A program made the translations under genes and the position numbers. From Spirometra erinaceieuropaei (Eukaryota > Platyhelminthes > Cestoda > Diphyllobothriidea > Diphyllobothriidae), in NCBI GenBank assembly GCA_902702965.1, contig CACRXP010000012.1, positions 1,695,425 to 1,759,424 on the forward strand: a DNA stretch of 64,000 bases. The letters run 5' to 3'. How positions within the stretch are numbered: position 1 is the first letter of the stretch; each line of letters begins with the position of its first letter. Below, one piece after another: positions 20,728 through 30,345 of the stretch. Under the pieces are notes generated by a model. It did not search any database, was not told the DNA's origin, and saw only the letters and a program-made list of their open reading frames with translations.

Positions 20728-21060
20728 TTAGCGGCTGAAAGCAACCTTTTTCAGATCTTGTAGGACCAATTCCCCAACTAGGCTGGATATTGGGAACCCA
20801 TGGGTGTTCCTTTGATTTGTTCGTATGTTCTGCCATCGAAGGTGTAAAAGGTTCGTTGGCAGAATGCAAAGTGCTGCATCACGTGCTGGATCTTTAGGGG
20901 CCCTGTCGTTTCGTCGTACTTTTCTTTGAGGTGTTTGCATAGCACGTCGCGCATGTCGTGACAAGTGAGACAACGTCGAAGGATACCATGATTTGGTCGG
21001 GTCAAATATTTTTTCCCGAATGTCGGCAAGGAATTGGGAGGCCGAATTGATTGACGTCAC
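20728..21060 (-). pseudogene. PLE2 RT N-terminal fragment
   Basis: The two minus frames at 20728-21060 and 20778-21029 together recover SINSASQFLADIREKIFDPT, YEQIKGTPMGSQYPA and SLVGELVLQDLKKVAFSR, that is, RT fingers through the GTPMGS motif. At least one frameshift is needed. It starts abruptly at the inverted pseudo-LTR, showing 5' truncation. Confidence 0.75.
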
Positions 21061-21105
21061 AGAGCCCTCTCGGAGTAAGTGTTCACAGGTTGCTATCCTC
21101 TAGCA

Positions 21106-21147
21106 GTCTCTGATGATGAATTCCAGTTCGAGTTCGAAAGCTAAAGC
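21106..21147 (+). ncRNA. Hammerhead ribozyme, PLE2 inverted pseudo-LTR
   Basis: GTCT, CTGATGA, hairpin GAATTC/GAGTTC, GAAA, GCTA, AAGC. Stem III is AGCU. One stem I mismatch compared with the other family copies. Confidence 0.68.
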
Positions 21148-21193
21148 CAATAAATCTACCGTCCCAGTGATCGTGCCTTCGTCTTCTTTTAAA

Positions 21194-21485
21194 CAAGAAT
21201 CTGGGATGTGCATATTCTCTTCCATTCGTGTAACTAACATATTTGCCTATAATAACTGCAGCAGCAGCCGTAAAGCCCCGTGTTTTACGCTCCTAGGCTT
21301 ATTCATTTCCCAACAGGACCGCGTTTCCGATCCTTGACAAAGTCCTGTTTCCTAGCCAGCAGAAGGTTAGACGATGCGGATTCTAGAAGTCCTCCTTTGT
21401 GATTTGAAACACTACTGTCTAATTAATAAGTAGCAACAAGCAAATTGCGATATTTCATAAACGTTTTGGCAGATTTTGAATAATT
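21194..21485. other. Unrecognised sequence
   Basis: No supported feature. Confidence 0.35.
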
Positions 21486-21690
21486 CATATTGACCCAACT
21501 GTGAAAAACTTGGCGCCTCGGTGGGCTACGGACCCACGCAGTAAGGGGAAGGCTTTAGTACAGCAAACGCTCTAATTACGTGAGCTACGAGGCCCCGCCG
21601 GACGACGCGAATTTGATGGCATTTGGGTCAACTTACCCGCCCAACCTATTGCAACGTCTGGAATCCACCAAATCGGATACAGTAAGTTGA
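21486..21690 (-). mobile_element. tRNA-like SINE (SINE-2), copy 1
   Basis: Read on the minus strand: a 5' leader (GTTGGGCGGGTAAGTTGACC), then a tRNA-like body with TAGCTCACGTAATTAGAGCG and a T-arm-like GTGGGTCCGTAGCCCAC, then TTCACAGTTGGGTCAATATG. It is an inverted copy of 21895-22107. Confidence 0.7.
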
Positions 21691-21810
21691 AGGGACGTCG
21701 TCGCTCAAGTGGTAAGAGCGATGGCTGTACTAAAGCCTTACCCTTACTGCGTGGGTTCGAATCCCACCGATGCGTCGAGCTTTTCACAGTTGGGTCAATA
21801 TGAATTATTC
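21690..21810 (+). mobile_element. tRNA-like SINE (SINE-2), copy 2
   Basis: D-arm CGCTCAAGTGGTAAGAGCG, an anticodon-like stem GGCT/AGCC around GTACTAA, and the T-arm GTGGGTTCGAATCCCAC. The same 3' flank follows (TTCACAGTTGGGTCAATATG). This is the best preserved tRNA fold of the three. A long variable region makes a functional tRNA unlikely. Confidence 0.7.
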
Positions 21811-21894
21811 AAAATCTGTTAAAACATCACTGAATTACGTGAGCCTAGTAGTCATCTGGTGGATTCTAGGTGAATTACTTAGGAAATCCTACTT

Positions 21895-22107
21895 GGGCAG
21901 TCAACTTTCTGTATCAGGTTTAGTGGATTCCAGACGTTGCAGTAGGTTGGGCGGGTAAGTTGATCCAAATGTCATTCAATTCGCGTCGTCCAACGGGGCC
22001 TCGTAGCTCAAGTGGCTAGAGCGTTCGCTGTACTAAATCCTTCCCCTTACTGCGGGGGTTCGAATTCCACGGAGTCGCCGAGTTTTTCACAGTTGGGTCA
22101 ATATGAA
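21895..22107 (+). mobile_element. tRNA-like SINE (SINE-2), copy 3
   Basis: The leader from about 21895 matches the leader of copy 1. Then TAGCTCAAGTGGCTAGAGCG, the T-arm GGGGGTTCGAATTCC and the common 3' flank. Copies 1 and 3 form an inverted pair around copy 2. Confidence 0.7.
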
Positions 22108-23089
22108 TGAAATTGTGATAAGATGCGAACGATACTCGTATTTCGCCTCGCGCCAGACAGATCGGTGTTCGCTCGACGAACTGGCTACTATGAAGAACCA
22201 AACGGCAAGTGATTCAAAGTTCGATTCGGAGGCCGACAAACCCGACAAACAGATGTCGCGTGAACTAATGCTGAGTCATTGGGATTACCAGCTACGAAAG
22301 TTCTCAAAATGGGACAATAGGATTAACGATTGCCCACTAATCGTAGCGTGAACAGATGCACCGGTTGATGAGTGTGCTTGCACACTTACTTAGTAGCACT
22401 TGAGCAATTCGAAACCAAGTTGGTTGATGCGTTGCGTGTTATTTCTATAATAAATTCGAAGGGCTTGGGGGCACCTTTCATTCATTTTCGTTTCAGATTC
22501 CCTTCGTACGAAAGGATCGCAGTCCGATCCGCAGGAGTCTGTTTTAAAATAGTATCCACCTGCTGTTTTCCATGTTGTCCTATATGAAGAATTCTGTCGA
22601 GATCTGGCGCCAAACACCACCTACGCTTTCGGAAAATTTACATTTGAGGAAAACTACGCGCCAAGTATGCGTGGTTATCAACACATCTTAGGAATTTGAG
22701 GATGATTTTGCCACACTGAACGAGTGTAGATACTCCATGAATAACTGAAGAAAAGTACAATTTCCTCCGGTGATAGAATTTGGAGATTGTGCATTCGGAA
22801 ACCTGGTAGTGAGGTTTCATGACGGAATGATCTAAATGATTGTTAAGGCATCTTGTTTATTTGCGCATCCGAAAGCAGCAACTCTGCAAGTGGCGACTAC
22901 TGGGACTGACGAACACCTACAACGAACACCTTAGATACGCCTTCAGTCGTGAGTGCTTAGTAAACTTACAGTGTTTCGTTTTGTCATGGTAGTGCTCGTG
23001 GAAAAAGTGTATTTTTTCATGCATGGAATGTTCCCTAAAAAACGGGCCACGCGGTTGATGCGCTGGACCAACACGGGCCACACCGAATT
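22108..23089. other. Unrecognised sequence
   Basis: Frames at 22103-22351 and 22372-22620 show no domain or splice context I can support. Confidence 0.4.
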
Positions 23090-23425
23090 CTGACAGGCAT
23101 TATTGGGCATGTGCGTCCATAACAAATGCCAAATTTCGGGATTTGGTGGCGGGTTCAGTTGTCGGTTCATGTCGCGCCGATTGGGATGTCCGCTGCCTTT
23201 CCACTTTTTGCTGTTGGTTAAAATCCTGGTCAAGTGTTTATTAGTGGACCAGGAATGTGGTGGTACGCCTAGGTGCGGGTTCTCGTCGTGTCCATCGCCT
23301 GCGCCCTCTCTCACATCCTGTCCGTTTTGATTATGTCTTGGTATCGGGTCCAGGTGCACATGAGTAGAGAGTGCGATAGATGCTTCACAAGTCTACTGTC
23401 TGCTGTAGACACACGGTGGACAGCG
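23090..23425 (+). repeat. Dispersed repeat family D
   Basis: Shared blocks GTTAAAATCCTGGTCAAGTG, CCAGGAATGTGGTGGTACGC, CTAGGTGCGGGTT and TCGGGTCCAGGTG. Full-length-like. Confidence 0.7.
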
Positions 23426-24239
23426 TCGGTTACGACGATCGAACTGTCGAGTATGCTTGGAATTTTCGTGTAAGCGAGCGGATGAGTGCATAATCCACAG
23501 TATGCTGAGATCATTGTTGCATGGATTGGGCACCCTTCATTTTTTAAAGTTCGTCCAACAATTTGTGTTCAGCGACGACAAGTGTTCATTAGATTCGAAT
23601 TACATGAGCCTTCTGCACTCCAGGCTTCTAATTGGTCGTCCGGATCCGTAAATATTGTCAAAATTACCCCAATCCAAGTGCACTCGCAGGGCGTAGAAGA
23701 AGTAAGATTTTTGCTCTTATAATGACGCAGTTGCCCCCCTGCTTTACTGTGAAAGTACTTTATTATAATTAACGCTTTGACTGGCGAAGACAACTAGCCT
23801 AACGCCTAGTGCTCTAAACAATCACTCAAATGAAGAAACGCAGAATCGTCCGTCTGTTTGCTCGGCCATTTGACGTAATTTAAGTAGAGACTAAGCTCAC
23901 GGTTATGACGGAGTCGGGATTTGTACCATAGGACGATTAAGAGTCCCAGACTACATGATGAGGACACTTTGTCATTATTCAGCCATGGTGACTAGTAAAG
24001 TATAGTCTTATGGAGGAAAAATGAATGGGTCAAAGTGCTCCCGGACAGTAACTGTGACCAGAAAAATTCAACTTTCGCCGTAACCCCAACAAATGCCGCG
24101 ATAGATCCATCTTCACCAAGAACAGCTCGTAATGTGCATTCGCTCTAACTGTAAACTTATGCAATACTGAATGCTATATTGTTTGAATGGAAGACGGGCG
24201 AAAACAGTAGGTTGTCCACAAATCCCGACTGAAAACCCT
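23426..24239. other. Unrecognised sequence
   Basis: No supported feature. Confidence 0.4.
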
Positions 24240-25168
24240 CTTTAACAGACCTGATTGTCACTTGACTCGACATTATTGCAAAGATATAACAGGCTGCTCA
24301 AGAAAGACGATTGAACTGATCGTAACCAGCTACTGATCATCCTTCGGATGGTTTCAAATGTTTTGGCTTTAAATTCACCTTGGCCGTCCACCTGAAGGTG
24401 ATGAGCAGGAGATCTGAAGAAATTTTCCCCCGGACGAAGTTGAAGCAAGCGTGCAAAGCAGGATTTACTGGTAACAACAAACTGTGCGATGGCTCACCAG
24501 CTGGGTCCTGTCGTTTCATAACATAAATAACGAGTAAGAAGAATACGGCAGTTTGGATTTGTGCTGAAAATCAATGCAGAAATAGCAAGGCCATGGTTTT
24601 GGATAATGTCGGCTAATCAATAAAAGTAGTAACTTGAACACAGCATGGAAAATATAGTGAAAAAACGTTAGGGAGCAAAAAAGGAACGGAGAAGTTTGAA
24701 ACTCAAGAAGCTGGATGTTACCACGGCAAAGTCGGGCTTACCTTATGTTCCAGTTATTTGCATAGGTCTGGTTCCACCCGCCGTATATGGGCGGCGGATG
24801 CAGGTACGCCGGGCGAACGCAAAGGCAGTTGGCAGTCAGGTCTATTGAGCAGCTGCCCAGGTGACTTCTAAAGCCAAAAACAAGACTCCGCGTTCCTCCA
24901 TCACTAAACATCTTGATGGTGGGCATTCTGTTGACCCCTAAACATCCTCCTGAGTATTTTTTCGCCACGAACAACTCGGGCATTGCATTACCTGGCTGCG
25001 GCCTGTATGTGGCGGATGAAACCAGACCTATATAGACCGGTGGAAAATGTGGTCAGCATAACTTTGCGTTATAGTCTACAGCTCATTGATTTTCACACTT
25101 CCTCTTACCTTTTTGCTCGTTAACGTTTTCCACTATCCTTCCCAAATTAAATTAAAGTAACTAATTTT
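24240..25168. mobile_element. Older palindromic PLE3-family remnant, left part
   Basis: Minus-oriented 3' tail (24320-24760) and plus-oriented GIY-YIG coding (24790-25045; GRTQRQLA-type sequence, then TSRVPPSLNI-like decay) meet near 24803, where a fragment encoding YIRREKP on the minus strand changes to one encoding the GCKYIG region on the plus strand. The arrangement is two inverted pseudo-LTRs fused with the RT deleted. Tail homology continues at 27662-27790, beyond the younger PLE3 inserted at 25169-27651. Confidence 0.7.
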
Positions 25169-25200
25169 ATTTTGAAGCAATATTTCCCCGAAATGAAAAT

Positions 25201-25761
25201 AAAGCAGGCATGAACAGCAGAATTTATTGGTACTAGTAAATTTCGCCACGGCTCATCAACTGCAGCCTGTCGTTGCATAACACAGGTAACAAGTGAGAAA
25301 GATACAGAGGTATGAACTTCGACAGAGAAAATCAATGTCAAACAGCAAGGTCATCGTATACTGCACGTAGACTCATCAATAAAATGGTAACGTCAAAACG
25401 CAACATAGGAAAGAAAATGGGGAAGTAAACACGCGGAGGGATTTCGAGGGATTTCAGGTCTACCAGGTCAGCTGAGGTTGACTACATGGTCTAACTTTTT
25501 ACATAGGTCGGGTTTCTCCCGCCGTATGTAGGCTGCCTCCAGGTAGCGCAATAATTGAGTTGTTCGTGCTCGAACTACAACTCGAAAGGACGTTTTGGGG
25601 TCAAGCGAATGGCCACTATCAAGGAGATGTTTTGTAATAGAAGAACGTGGAATCTTATTCTCCTGCTTTAATAGCCCTTTAGGCAGGTGCTCAACTGATC
25701 TGGCTGCCAGTTGCCTTTGCGTTCGCCCAATGTACTTGCATCCACAAGCGTATGTAAATTC
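25201..25761. repeat. PLE3 inverted arm, left
   Basis: Inverted copy of 27082-27650 (561 versus 569 bp). It carries GIY-YIG coding plus the 3' tail. Confidence 0.88.
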
Positions 25762-25887
25762 ATAAAAACGATTTGACGTGGCGTGCAATGGCAAGGCATC
25801 CTTCGCCCGTGGAACTTTCATAGCCTTAATAGCACTGCAGAATATGATTTCAGCTGAGTTGTAAGTTCTTTCAATAGCGCATCTCAA
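25468..25887 (-). CDS. PLE3 GIY-YIG endonuclease
   Basis: A 139-codon frame. YEFTYACGCKYIGRTQRQLA is the GIY-YIG core in its PLE form (a Tyr, then KYIGRT with the conserved arginine). SVEHLPKGL, SSITKHLLDSGHSLDP and LLRYLEAAYIRREKPDLCKK follow, the last holding the conserved glutamate region. The cysteines suggest the zinc-binding CCHH variant common in PLEs, but I could not verify all ligands. It is separated by a stop near 25884 from the connector, so it is not joined to the RT as read. The domain itself is undamaged and is duplicated, inverted, at 27064-27390. Confidence 0.88.
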   Translation of the reverse strand: MRCAIERTYNSAEIIFCSAIKAMKVPRAKDALPLHATSNRFYEFTYACGCKYIGRTQRQLAARSVEHLPKGLLKQENKIPRSSITKHLLDSGHSLDPKTSFRVVVRARTTQLLRYLEAAYIRREKPDLCKKLDHVVNLS

Positions 25888-26153
25888 TCGCCGCGTGGTG
25901 GTATTTGAGATGTTGTCGCCCTTAAAGGGTAATGATATTGCAACGGGCTTTTCGGAACTGATTGCTCCGTCAGTTTTGCCCGTAAAGTGTTGCTATACAT
26001 TTCGATGAATCGTGTTGGATATTCCCGTTTAAGTAGGACTGTTTTGAGGCAAGAAATTTCATCATCCAGTTTTTTAATAGAGCAAAGGTTTCTTGCTCTT
26101 TGGAATAGAGTGTAAACCAAATTTCGCTTTCGTTGTATCGGCACAAAGCTCAA
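25884..26153 (-). pseudogene. PLE3 connector between RT and GIY-YIG
   Basis: FVPIQRKRNLVYTLFQRARN and YPTRFIEMYSNTLR match the segment between RT and endonuclease in PLEs. It is bounded by stops on both sides and in the same general order as PLE1 and PLE2. Confidence 0.78.
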
Positions 26154-26174
26154 GAATTGCAGGCATTGGTCTTT

Positions 26175-26987
26175 TCATGTATCCTTGTGGAAAACAGATC
26201 GCGCTATTGAACCTTCCTCCTGTGCAATCATGAGGACATCCAGGAAAGAAAGTTTATTGCACTGCTCCTTTTCCATTGTGAATTTAATCTTAGAAGGGAG
26301 ACTGCTCATGGCAACAAGTAGGTCTTCGGCTTCATCGCCGTTATCAACAACAGCAAAAATGTCGTTTACATATCTTTTGTACAGTGCTTTCCTATTCAAT
26401 TTTGCTGACAACTTTTCTTCTAAGTGACCCATAAAAATGTCGGCAAGGGTTGGACCAAATGGACTTCCCATTGCCGCCCCATCAGTCTGTCTGTATTGCT
26501 GTCCATTGAGCAGAAAATGAACGTTTTTCGGGCATAATCTCAATAGGTCACGTAATATTTCGGGTGAAAGGCAGGTTTCAGACGCATGGGCGCATATGAT
26601 ATCGATTGTCTCATCCAATGGTACATTTTTGAATAGTGATACAATGTCCACGGATATCATGCTTTTGTTGAAAATGTTCTGATGCCTTATTTCTTCAATA
26701 AAATGGAAACCGTCTTTTATTGTCGGAGTCGAAAATAGGTGTCGTATTAGTTCTAATTCCTTGACAAGCCACTGCGCTAGTCTGTGTTGGGGTGAATTAG
26801 ACATAGACAGAATTAGTCGTAGAGGTATGTCCTTTTTATGTGTCCTTGGCAATCCATATAGTCTGATAATACATGTGCCCCTCGGTTTCAATGATTGCGC
26901 GGTTTTAGCATCAATCAGATTTTTGTTCAACAATTGTTTAATTATTTTCCAGGCAGATTCTTCCACTGCCTTGGTTTTACCTTTCAC
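26175..26987 (-). CDS. PLE3 reverse transcriptase (partial)
   Basis: A 270-codon frame with PLE RT motifs: LYGLPRTHKKDIPLRLILSM, SVDIVSLFKNVPLDET, TDGAAMGSPFGPTLADIFM, and the catalytic box as YVND (codons at 26361-26372) instead of YVDD. KLSFLDVLM follows. Loss of the first catalytic aspartate of the pair predicts an inactive enzyme. The N-terminal module is not seen: coding meets the inverted arm near 27060, so the element is 5' truncated. It ends at a stop after HKDT. Confidence 0.88.
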   Translation of the reverse strand: MKGKTKAVEESAWKIIKQLLNKNLIDAKTAQSLKPRGTCIIRLYGLPRTHKKDIPLRLILSMSNSPQHRLAQWLVKELELIRHLFSTPTIKDGFHFIEEIRHQNIFNKSMISVDIVSLFKNVPLDETIDIICAHASETCLSPEILRDLLRLCPKNVHFLLNGQQYRQTDGAAMGSPFGPTLADIFMGHLEEKLSAKLNRKALYKRYVNDIFAVVDNGDEAEDLLVAMSSLPSKIKFTMEKEQCNKLSFLDVLMIAQEEGSIARSVFHKDT

Positions 26988-27063
26988 TTGCGTTTCGAAA
27001 CAAAATATACTAGGATCGTCTAAAATGAATTCTCTTTTGGTAACGTAGCCTCTCCGGTGAAGA

Positions 27064-27390
27064 ATGAGAAATTGTGTTCACGAATTTACATACGCTTGTG
27101 GATGCAAGTACATTGGGCGAACGCAAAGGCAACTGGCAGCCAGATCAGTTGAGCACCTGCCTAAATGGCTTCTAAAGCAGGAGAATAAGATTCCACGGTC
27201 TTCTATTACAAAACGTCTCCTTGATAGAGGCCATTCGGTTGACCCCAAAACGTCCTTTCGAGTTGTAGTTCGAGCACGAACAACTCAATTATTGCGCTAC
27301 CTGGAGGCAGCCTACATACGGCGGGAGAAACCCGGCCTATGTAAACAGTTAGACCATGTAGTCAACCTCAGCTTGCCCTGGCAGACCTGA
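27064..27390 (+). CDS. PLE3 GIY-YIG endonuclease, inverted duplicate
   Basis: An open frame encoding HEFTYACGCKYIGRTQRQLA through LCKQLDHVVNLSLPW, almost identical to the minus-strand domain at 25468-25770. It is part of the inverted pseudo-LTR, with no RT attached. The close similarity of the two arms implies recent insertion or gene conversion. Whether it is expressed alone is unknown. Confidence 0.85.
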   Translation: MRNCVHEFTYACGCKYIGRTQRQLAARSVEHLPKWLLKQENKIPRSSITKRLLDRGHSVDPKTSFRVVVRARTTQLLRYLEAAYIRREKPGLCKQLDHVVNLSLPWQT

Positions 27391-27650
27391 GCCCTTTTGA
27401 TTTTCGAAATCCCTCGGCGTGTTTACTTCTCTATTTTCTTTCCTATGTTGCGTTTTGACGTTACCATTTTATTGATGAGTCTACGTGCAGTATACGATGA
27501 CCTTGCTGTTTGACATTGATTTTCTCTGTCGAAGTTCATACCTCTGTATCTTTCTCACTTGTTACCTGTGTTATGCAACGACAGGCTGCAGTTGATGAGC
27601 CGTGGCGAAATTTACTAGTACCAATAAATTCTGCTGTTCATGCCTGCTTT
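27082..27650. repeat. PLE3 inverted arm, right
   Basis: Inverted copy of 25201-25761. Confidence 0.88.
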
Positions 27651-27661
27651 AAACTAATTTT

Positions 27662-27800
27662 TTGATTAGCCTGCATTACCCTAAGCCATGACCTTGCTGT
27701 TTTGCATGGATATTCTTTACGAATTCAAACTGCTGTATCTTTTTCAGTCATTATTTATGTTATAAAGCGACAAGACGCAGCTGTAAAGGGAATCGACACC
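27662..27800 (+). mobile_element. Older PLE3-family tail, right part
   Basis: CCATGACCTTGCTGTTTTGC and TTATGTTATAAAGCGACAAG are decayed versions of the tail at 27497-27590. They continue the element broken at 25158. Confidence 0.65.
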
Positions 27801-29059
27801 GTCCCCCGTGGTATGAAGTGGTTCTTGGACCCAAAACAGTAGGCTTTTTGGGCTGAAGGAGAGGGTGGCTCAGATTCCCTTGGTCCGTCTGTGACAGGCG
27901 TATTAATCTCGAGCAAAAATGAGTTCCGGGAGGTCCAGAGCTCACAATGGACGTTTGTTTCACTGGAGATGCAGTATTCTGAGAGGCTCAAGGGCCACAA
28001 ACCGACAGGACTGATTGGGATCGAACGAATGCCGCTGCACCCATATGTTTATCAGGCAGTAATGTTATATGAAATAAAAATAAGTCGTCCCCGCTTAAGC
28101 TAGAAATTTAAGTATGGGATGTGTTTCTACGAGCTCAACTCTTACAGAATGTCATTAGAACGCTCCGACAGACCTAGCTGAAAGTGGTTTGGCGCCGTGT
28201 CAAAAGACTTCGCGCACTGACATTTCTGTTTTCCTCTTGTGAAAAATGAGTCACTGCGTCTGCTGGCAGGTTGATGCGTGGGATGATTCAGCCTTGACCC
28301 TGAAATTTTGCTAAACTTCCTTTTTTCCTACTACCGCATTTAGCAGAGCAGCCAAACCATCAGGAGATTCAAACGATTTAATTAATTAGGTGCTGTATTT
28401 ATGGCACATTTAAGAGGATGTCTGCTTGGAAAATTGTTATTACACTAAGTGGGTTGCAAACGCGTTATTCCTCGCTACCACTACAGCTTTGTAAGTTTAC
28501 GCAGTTTGAAGGGCTAGGCTAGTAACTTAATAAATACTTAGAACAATCCACCAAGTCGGATTCTAACTGTTACTTTTAAACTGACCATTATCATGTTAAA
28601 GTCAACGAGGGTTGCTTGAAATTTCAGAGGTAGAGTGAGAAGAGTGCGCCAGTGGAACCCCTTCTGGTGATTGACTTTTGCTAAAAGTAGAACCTATTCC
28701 GACATTTAGGAATGTTTGTGCCAGACGACTTCTACGCATCATCATCTCACCATGAGGGGGAGACCGGATTTCTGATCACAGTAATGCCCTCTTCCGCGCT
28801 CATTTTACGGCGACCTCCGGGCGAATATAAGTAGGTCTGAGGTGCACATTTGTGGATTCTGTCTCTAGTAGTTAATGTGACGAATTGGCAGTCACGTCAG
28901 GGGGCCCATTTCCTATCGCAGCCATTACAAACTGCGTTGAGGACCGAGACTAACCCTAGGGAATCGCGTCGACTGGAGGGGCGAAACAAGAGGAAAATGG
29001 CCAGTTTGTCTATCAGCGCCCGCTGACGGCGTCCATAGTCAGCTCCGAAGAGTATGAAC
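27801..29059. other. Unrecognised sequence
   Basis: No domain, splice structure or known repeat seen. Confidence 0.4.
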
Positions 29060-30013
29060 AAGTATAAATGAGTGAGTTCCGTAAAACGATCGGTTAACAC
29101 CCTTCTACCATTGTATATTTCCCATCGCAACCGACTGGACAACGAGCCCGCAGCTCAGTGGTTAGAGACGTTGGACTTCTAACCAACAGGTCGCGAGTTC
29201 GAGCCTCGTCTGTTCCACACTTCGGGGTTAGATATGACTGGCCGACGACGGCTAATCAGCCAGAAATGGTCATTTCAGTTTCCCTTGTCTTTGTCGGTAA
29301 TACCAATTTGCCTATATATATAATGTTAGGGGGCGCTCACCGATCGTTCATACGGAACTCACTCGTTCCGTTGTGCCTTATGGACTCTCTCTCGAGCCCA
29401 ACCAGCAGCCGCACAGCGGCGCATGATATATAGGCAGAATAGCATTACCGACAAAGACAAGGGAGACTGGAATGGCCATTTCTGGCTTATTAGCCGTCGT
29501 CAGCCAGCCATACCCAAGCCCGAAGTGTGGAACACCCGAGCCTCGAACTCGCGACCTGTTGGTTTAGAAGTCAACGCCTCTACTCACCGGGCCACGAGCC
29601 CGTTGCCTTGTCGGTTTTCGATCGGGAATATACAATGTTAGGGGGCGCTCACCGATCGTTCTTATGGAATTCACTCGTTCCGTTGTGCCTTATGGGCTCT
29701 CTCTCGAGCCCAACCAGCAGCCGCACAGCGGCGCATGATGTAGGCAGAATTTTATTACCGACAAAGACAAGGGAGACTGGAATGGCCATTTCAGGCTTAT
29801 TAGCCGTCGTCGGCCAGCCACGGGCAACGGGCTCGTGGCCCGGTGAGTAGAGGCGTTGACTTCTAAACCAACAGGTCGCGAGTTCGAGGCTCGGGTGTTC
29901 CACACTTCGGGCCTGGGTATGGCTGGCTGACGACGGCTGATAAGGCAGAAATCGCCATTCCAGTCTCCCTTGTATTTGTCGGCAATACCATTCTGCCTAT
30001 ATATATAGGCATC
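29060..30013. mobile_element. SINE-A array with direct and inverted copies
   Basis: Plus-oriented tRNA-like heads lie at about 29148-29220 and 29822-29905, and a minus-oriented one at about 29530-29605. Each is joined to the conserved body (GACGACGGCTAATAAGCCAG) and GGGGGCGCTCACCGATCG-type tail modules in both orientations. The head at 29148 has a GTTGG/CCAAC anticodon-like stem with loop CTTCTAA, which would read TCT (Arg), and a B box (GCGAGTTCGAGCC). At least three units were inserted into one another. Confidence 0.8.
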
Positions 30014-30240
30014 CCAAGAATCATAATTCGAAAGAAATAAGCTCTTTGGGAAAGATTAACAAGTTTTATTGCAAATTTTCGATCTTGGTTCCCCAAGTCG
30101 TCTTCAGACGTGAAGTAGGTGTGCACACTTACTTACTGCACACTTACTTCACGTCTGAAGACGACTTGGGGAACCAAGATCGAAAATTTACAATAAAACT
30201 TATTGATCTTTCTCATAGAGCTTATTTCTTTCGAAATATA
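30014..30240. repeat. 99-bp-arm hairpin element inside a SINE
   Basis: Bases 30027-30125 and 30137-30235 are near-perfect inverted repeats separated by 11 nt, interrupting SINE-A between its (TA)n region and its tail module. Each arm contains CTGAAGA, then a GACTTGG/CCAAG(A)TC stem, then GAAAATTT and AATAAA. That resembles the order of a PLE hammerhead end with U7 changed to A. Confidence 0.8.
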
Positions 30241-30345
30241 TATATATATACGCTGCTGTGCGGCTGCTGGTTGTGCTCAAGAGAGAGAGAGAGCCCGTAG
30301 GGCACAACGGGACAGGTGAGTTCCGTAAAACGATCGGTGAGCGCT
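30241..30345 (+). mobile_element. SINE-A tail module
   Basis: GCTGCTGTGCGGCTGCTGGT, an (AG)n insertion, then GGGACAGGTGAGTTCCGTAA. It continues the unit interrupted by the hairpin. Confidence 0.75.

Larger units (their letters stand above)
19591..21193 (-). mobile_element. Penelope-like element 2 (PLE2), 5' truncated with inverted pseudo-LTR
   Basis: Minus-strand RT and connector coding runs from about 21060 to 20100, with GIY-YIG remnants to about 19700. The two ends (19591-19680 minus, 21100-21193 plus) are inverted copies of one another, each with a hammerhead. Coding begins within the RT, so the N-terminal module is missing. The same family recurs at 46635-47135. Confidence 0.85.
25169..27651 (-). 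mobile_element. Penelope-like element 3 (PLE3) with long inverted arms
   Basis: RT, connector and GIY-YIG coding on the minus strand (26987 to 25468) followed by a 3' tail to 25169. On the other side, 27082-27650 is an inverted copy of 25201-25761 that includes the whole GIY-YIG domain and the tail. AACTAATTTT flanks both ends (25159-25168 and 27652-27661), consistent with a target duplication. Both tails carry a TGATGAGCC...GGCGAAA motif resembling a hammerhead core with C3 changed to U. The element sits inside an older copy of the same family. Confidence 0.87.

Noticed and set aside
21990..22075. Functional tRNA gene
   Set aside because: The variable region is too long and the same unit recurs with common flanks, so it is a SINE head.
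29148..29220. Functional tRNA-Arg (TCT) gene
   Set aside because: The acceptor stem does not close well and the unit is fused to the SINE body as in every other copy.
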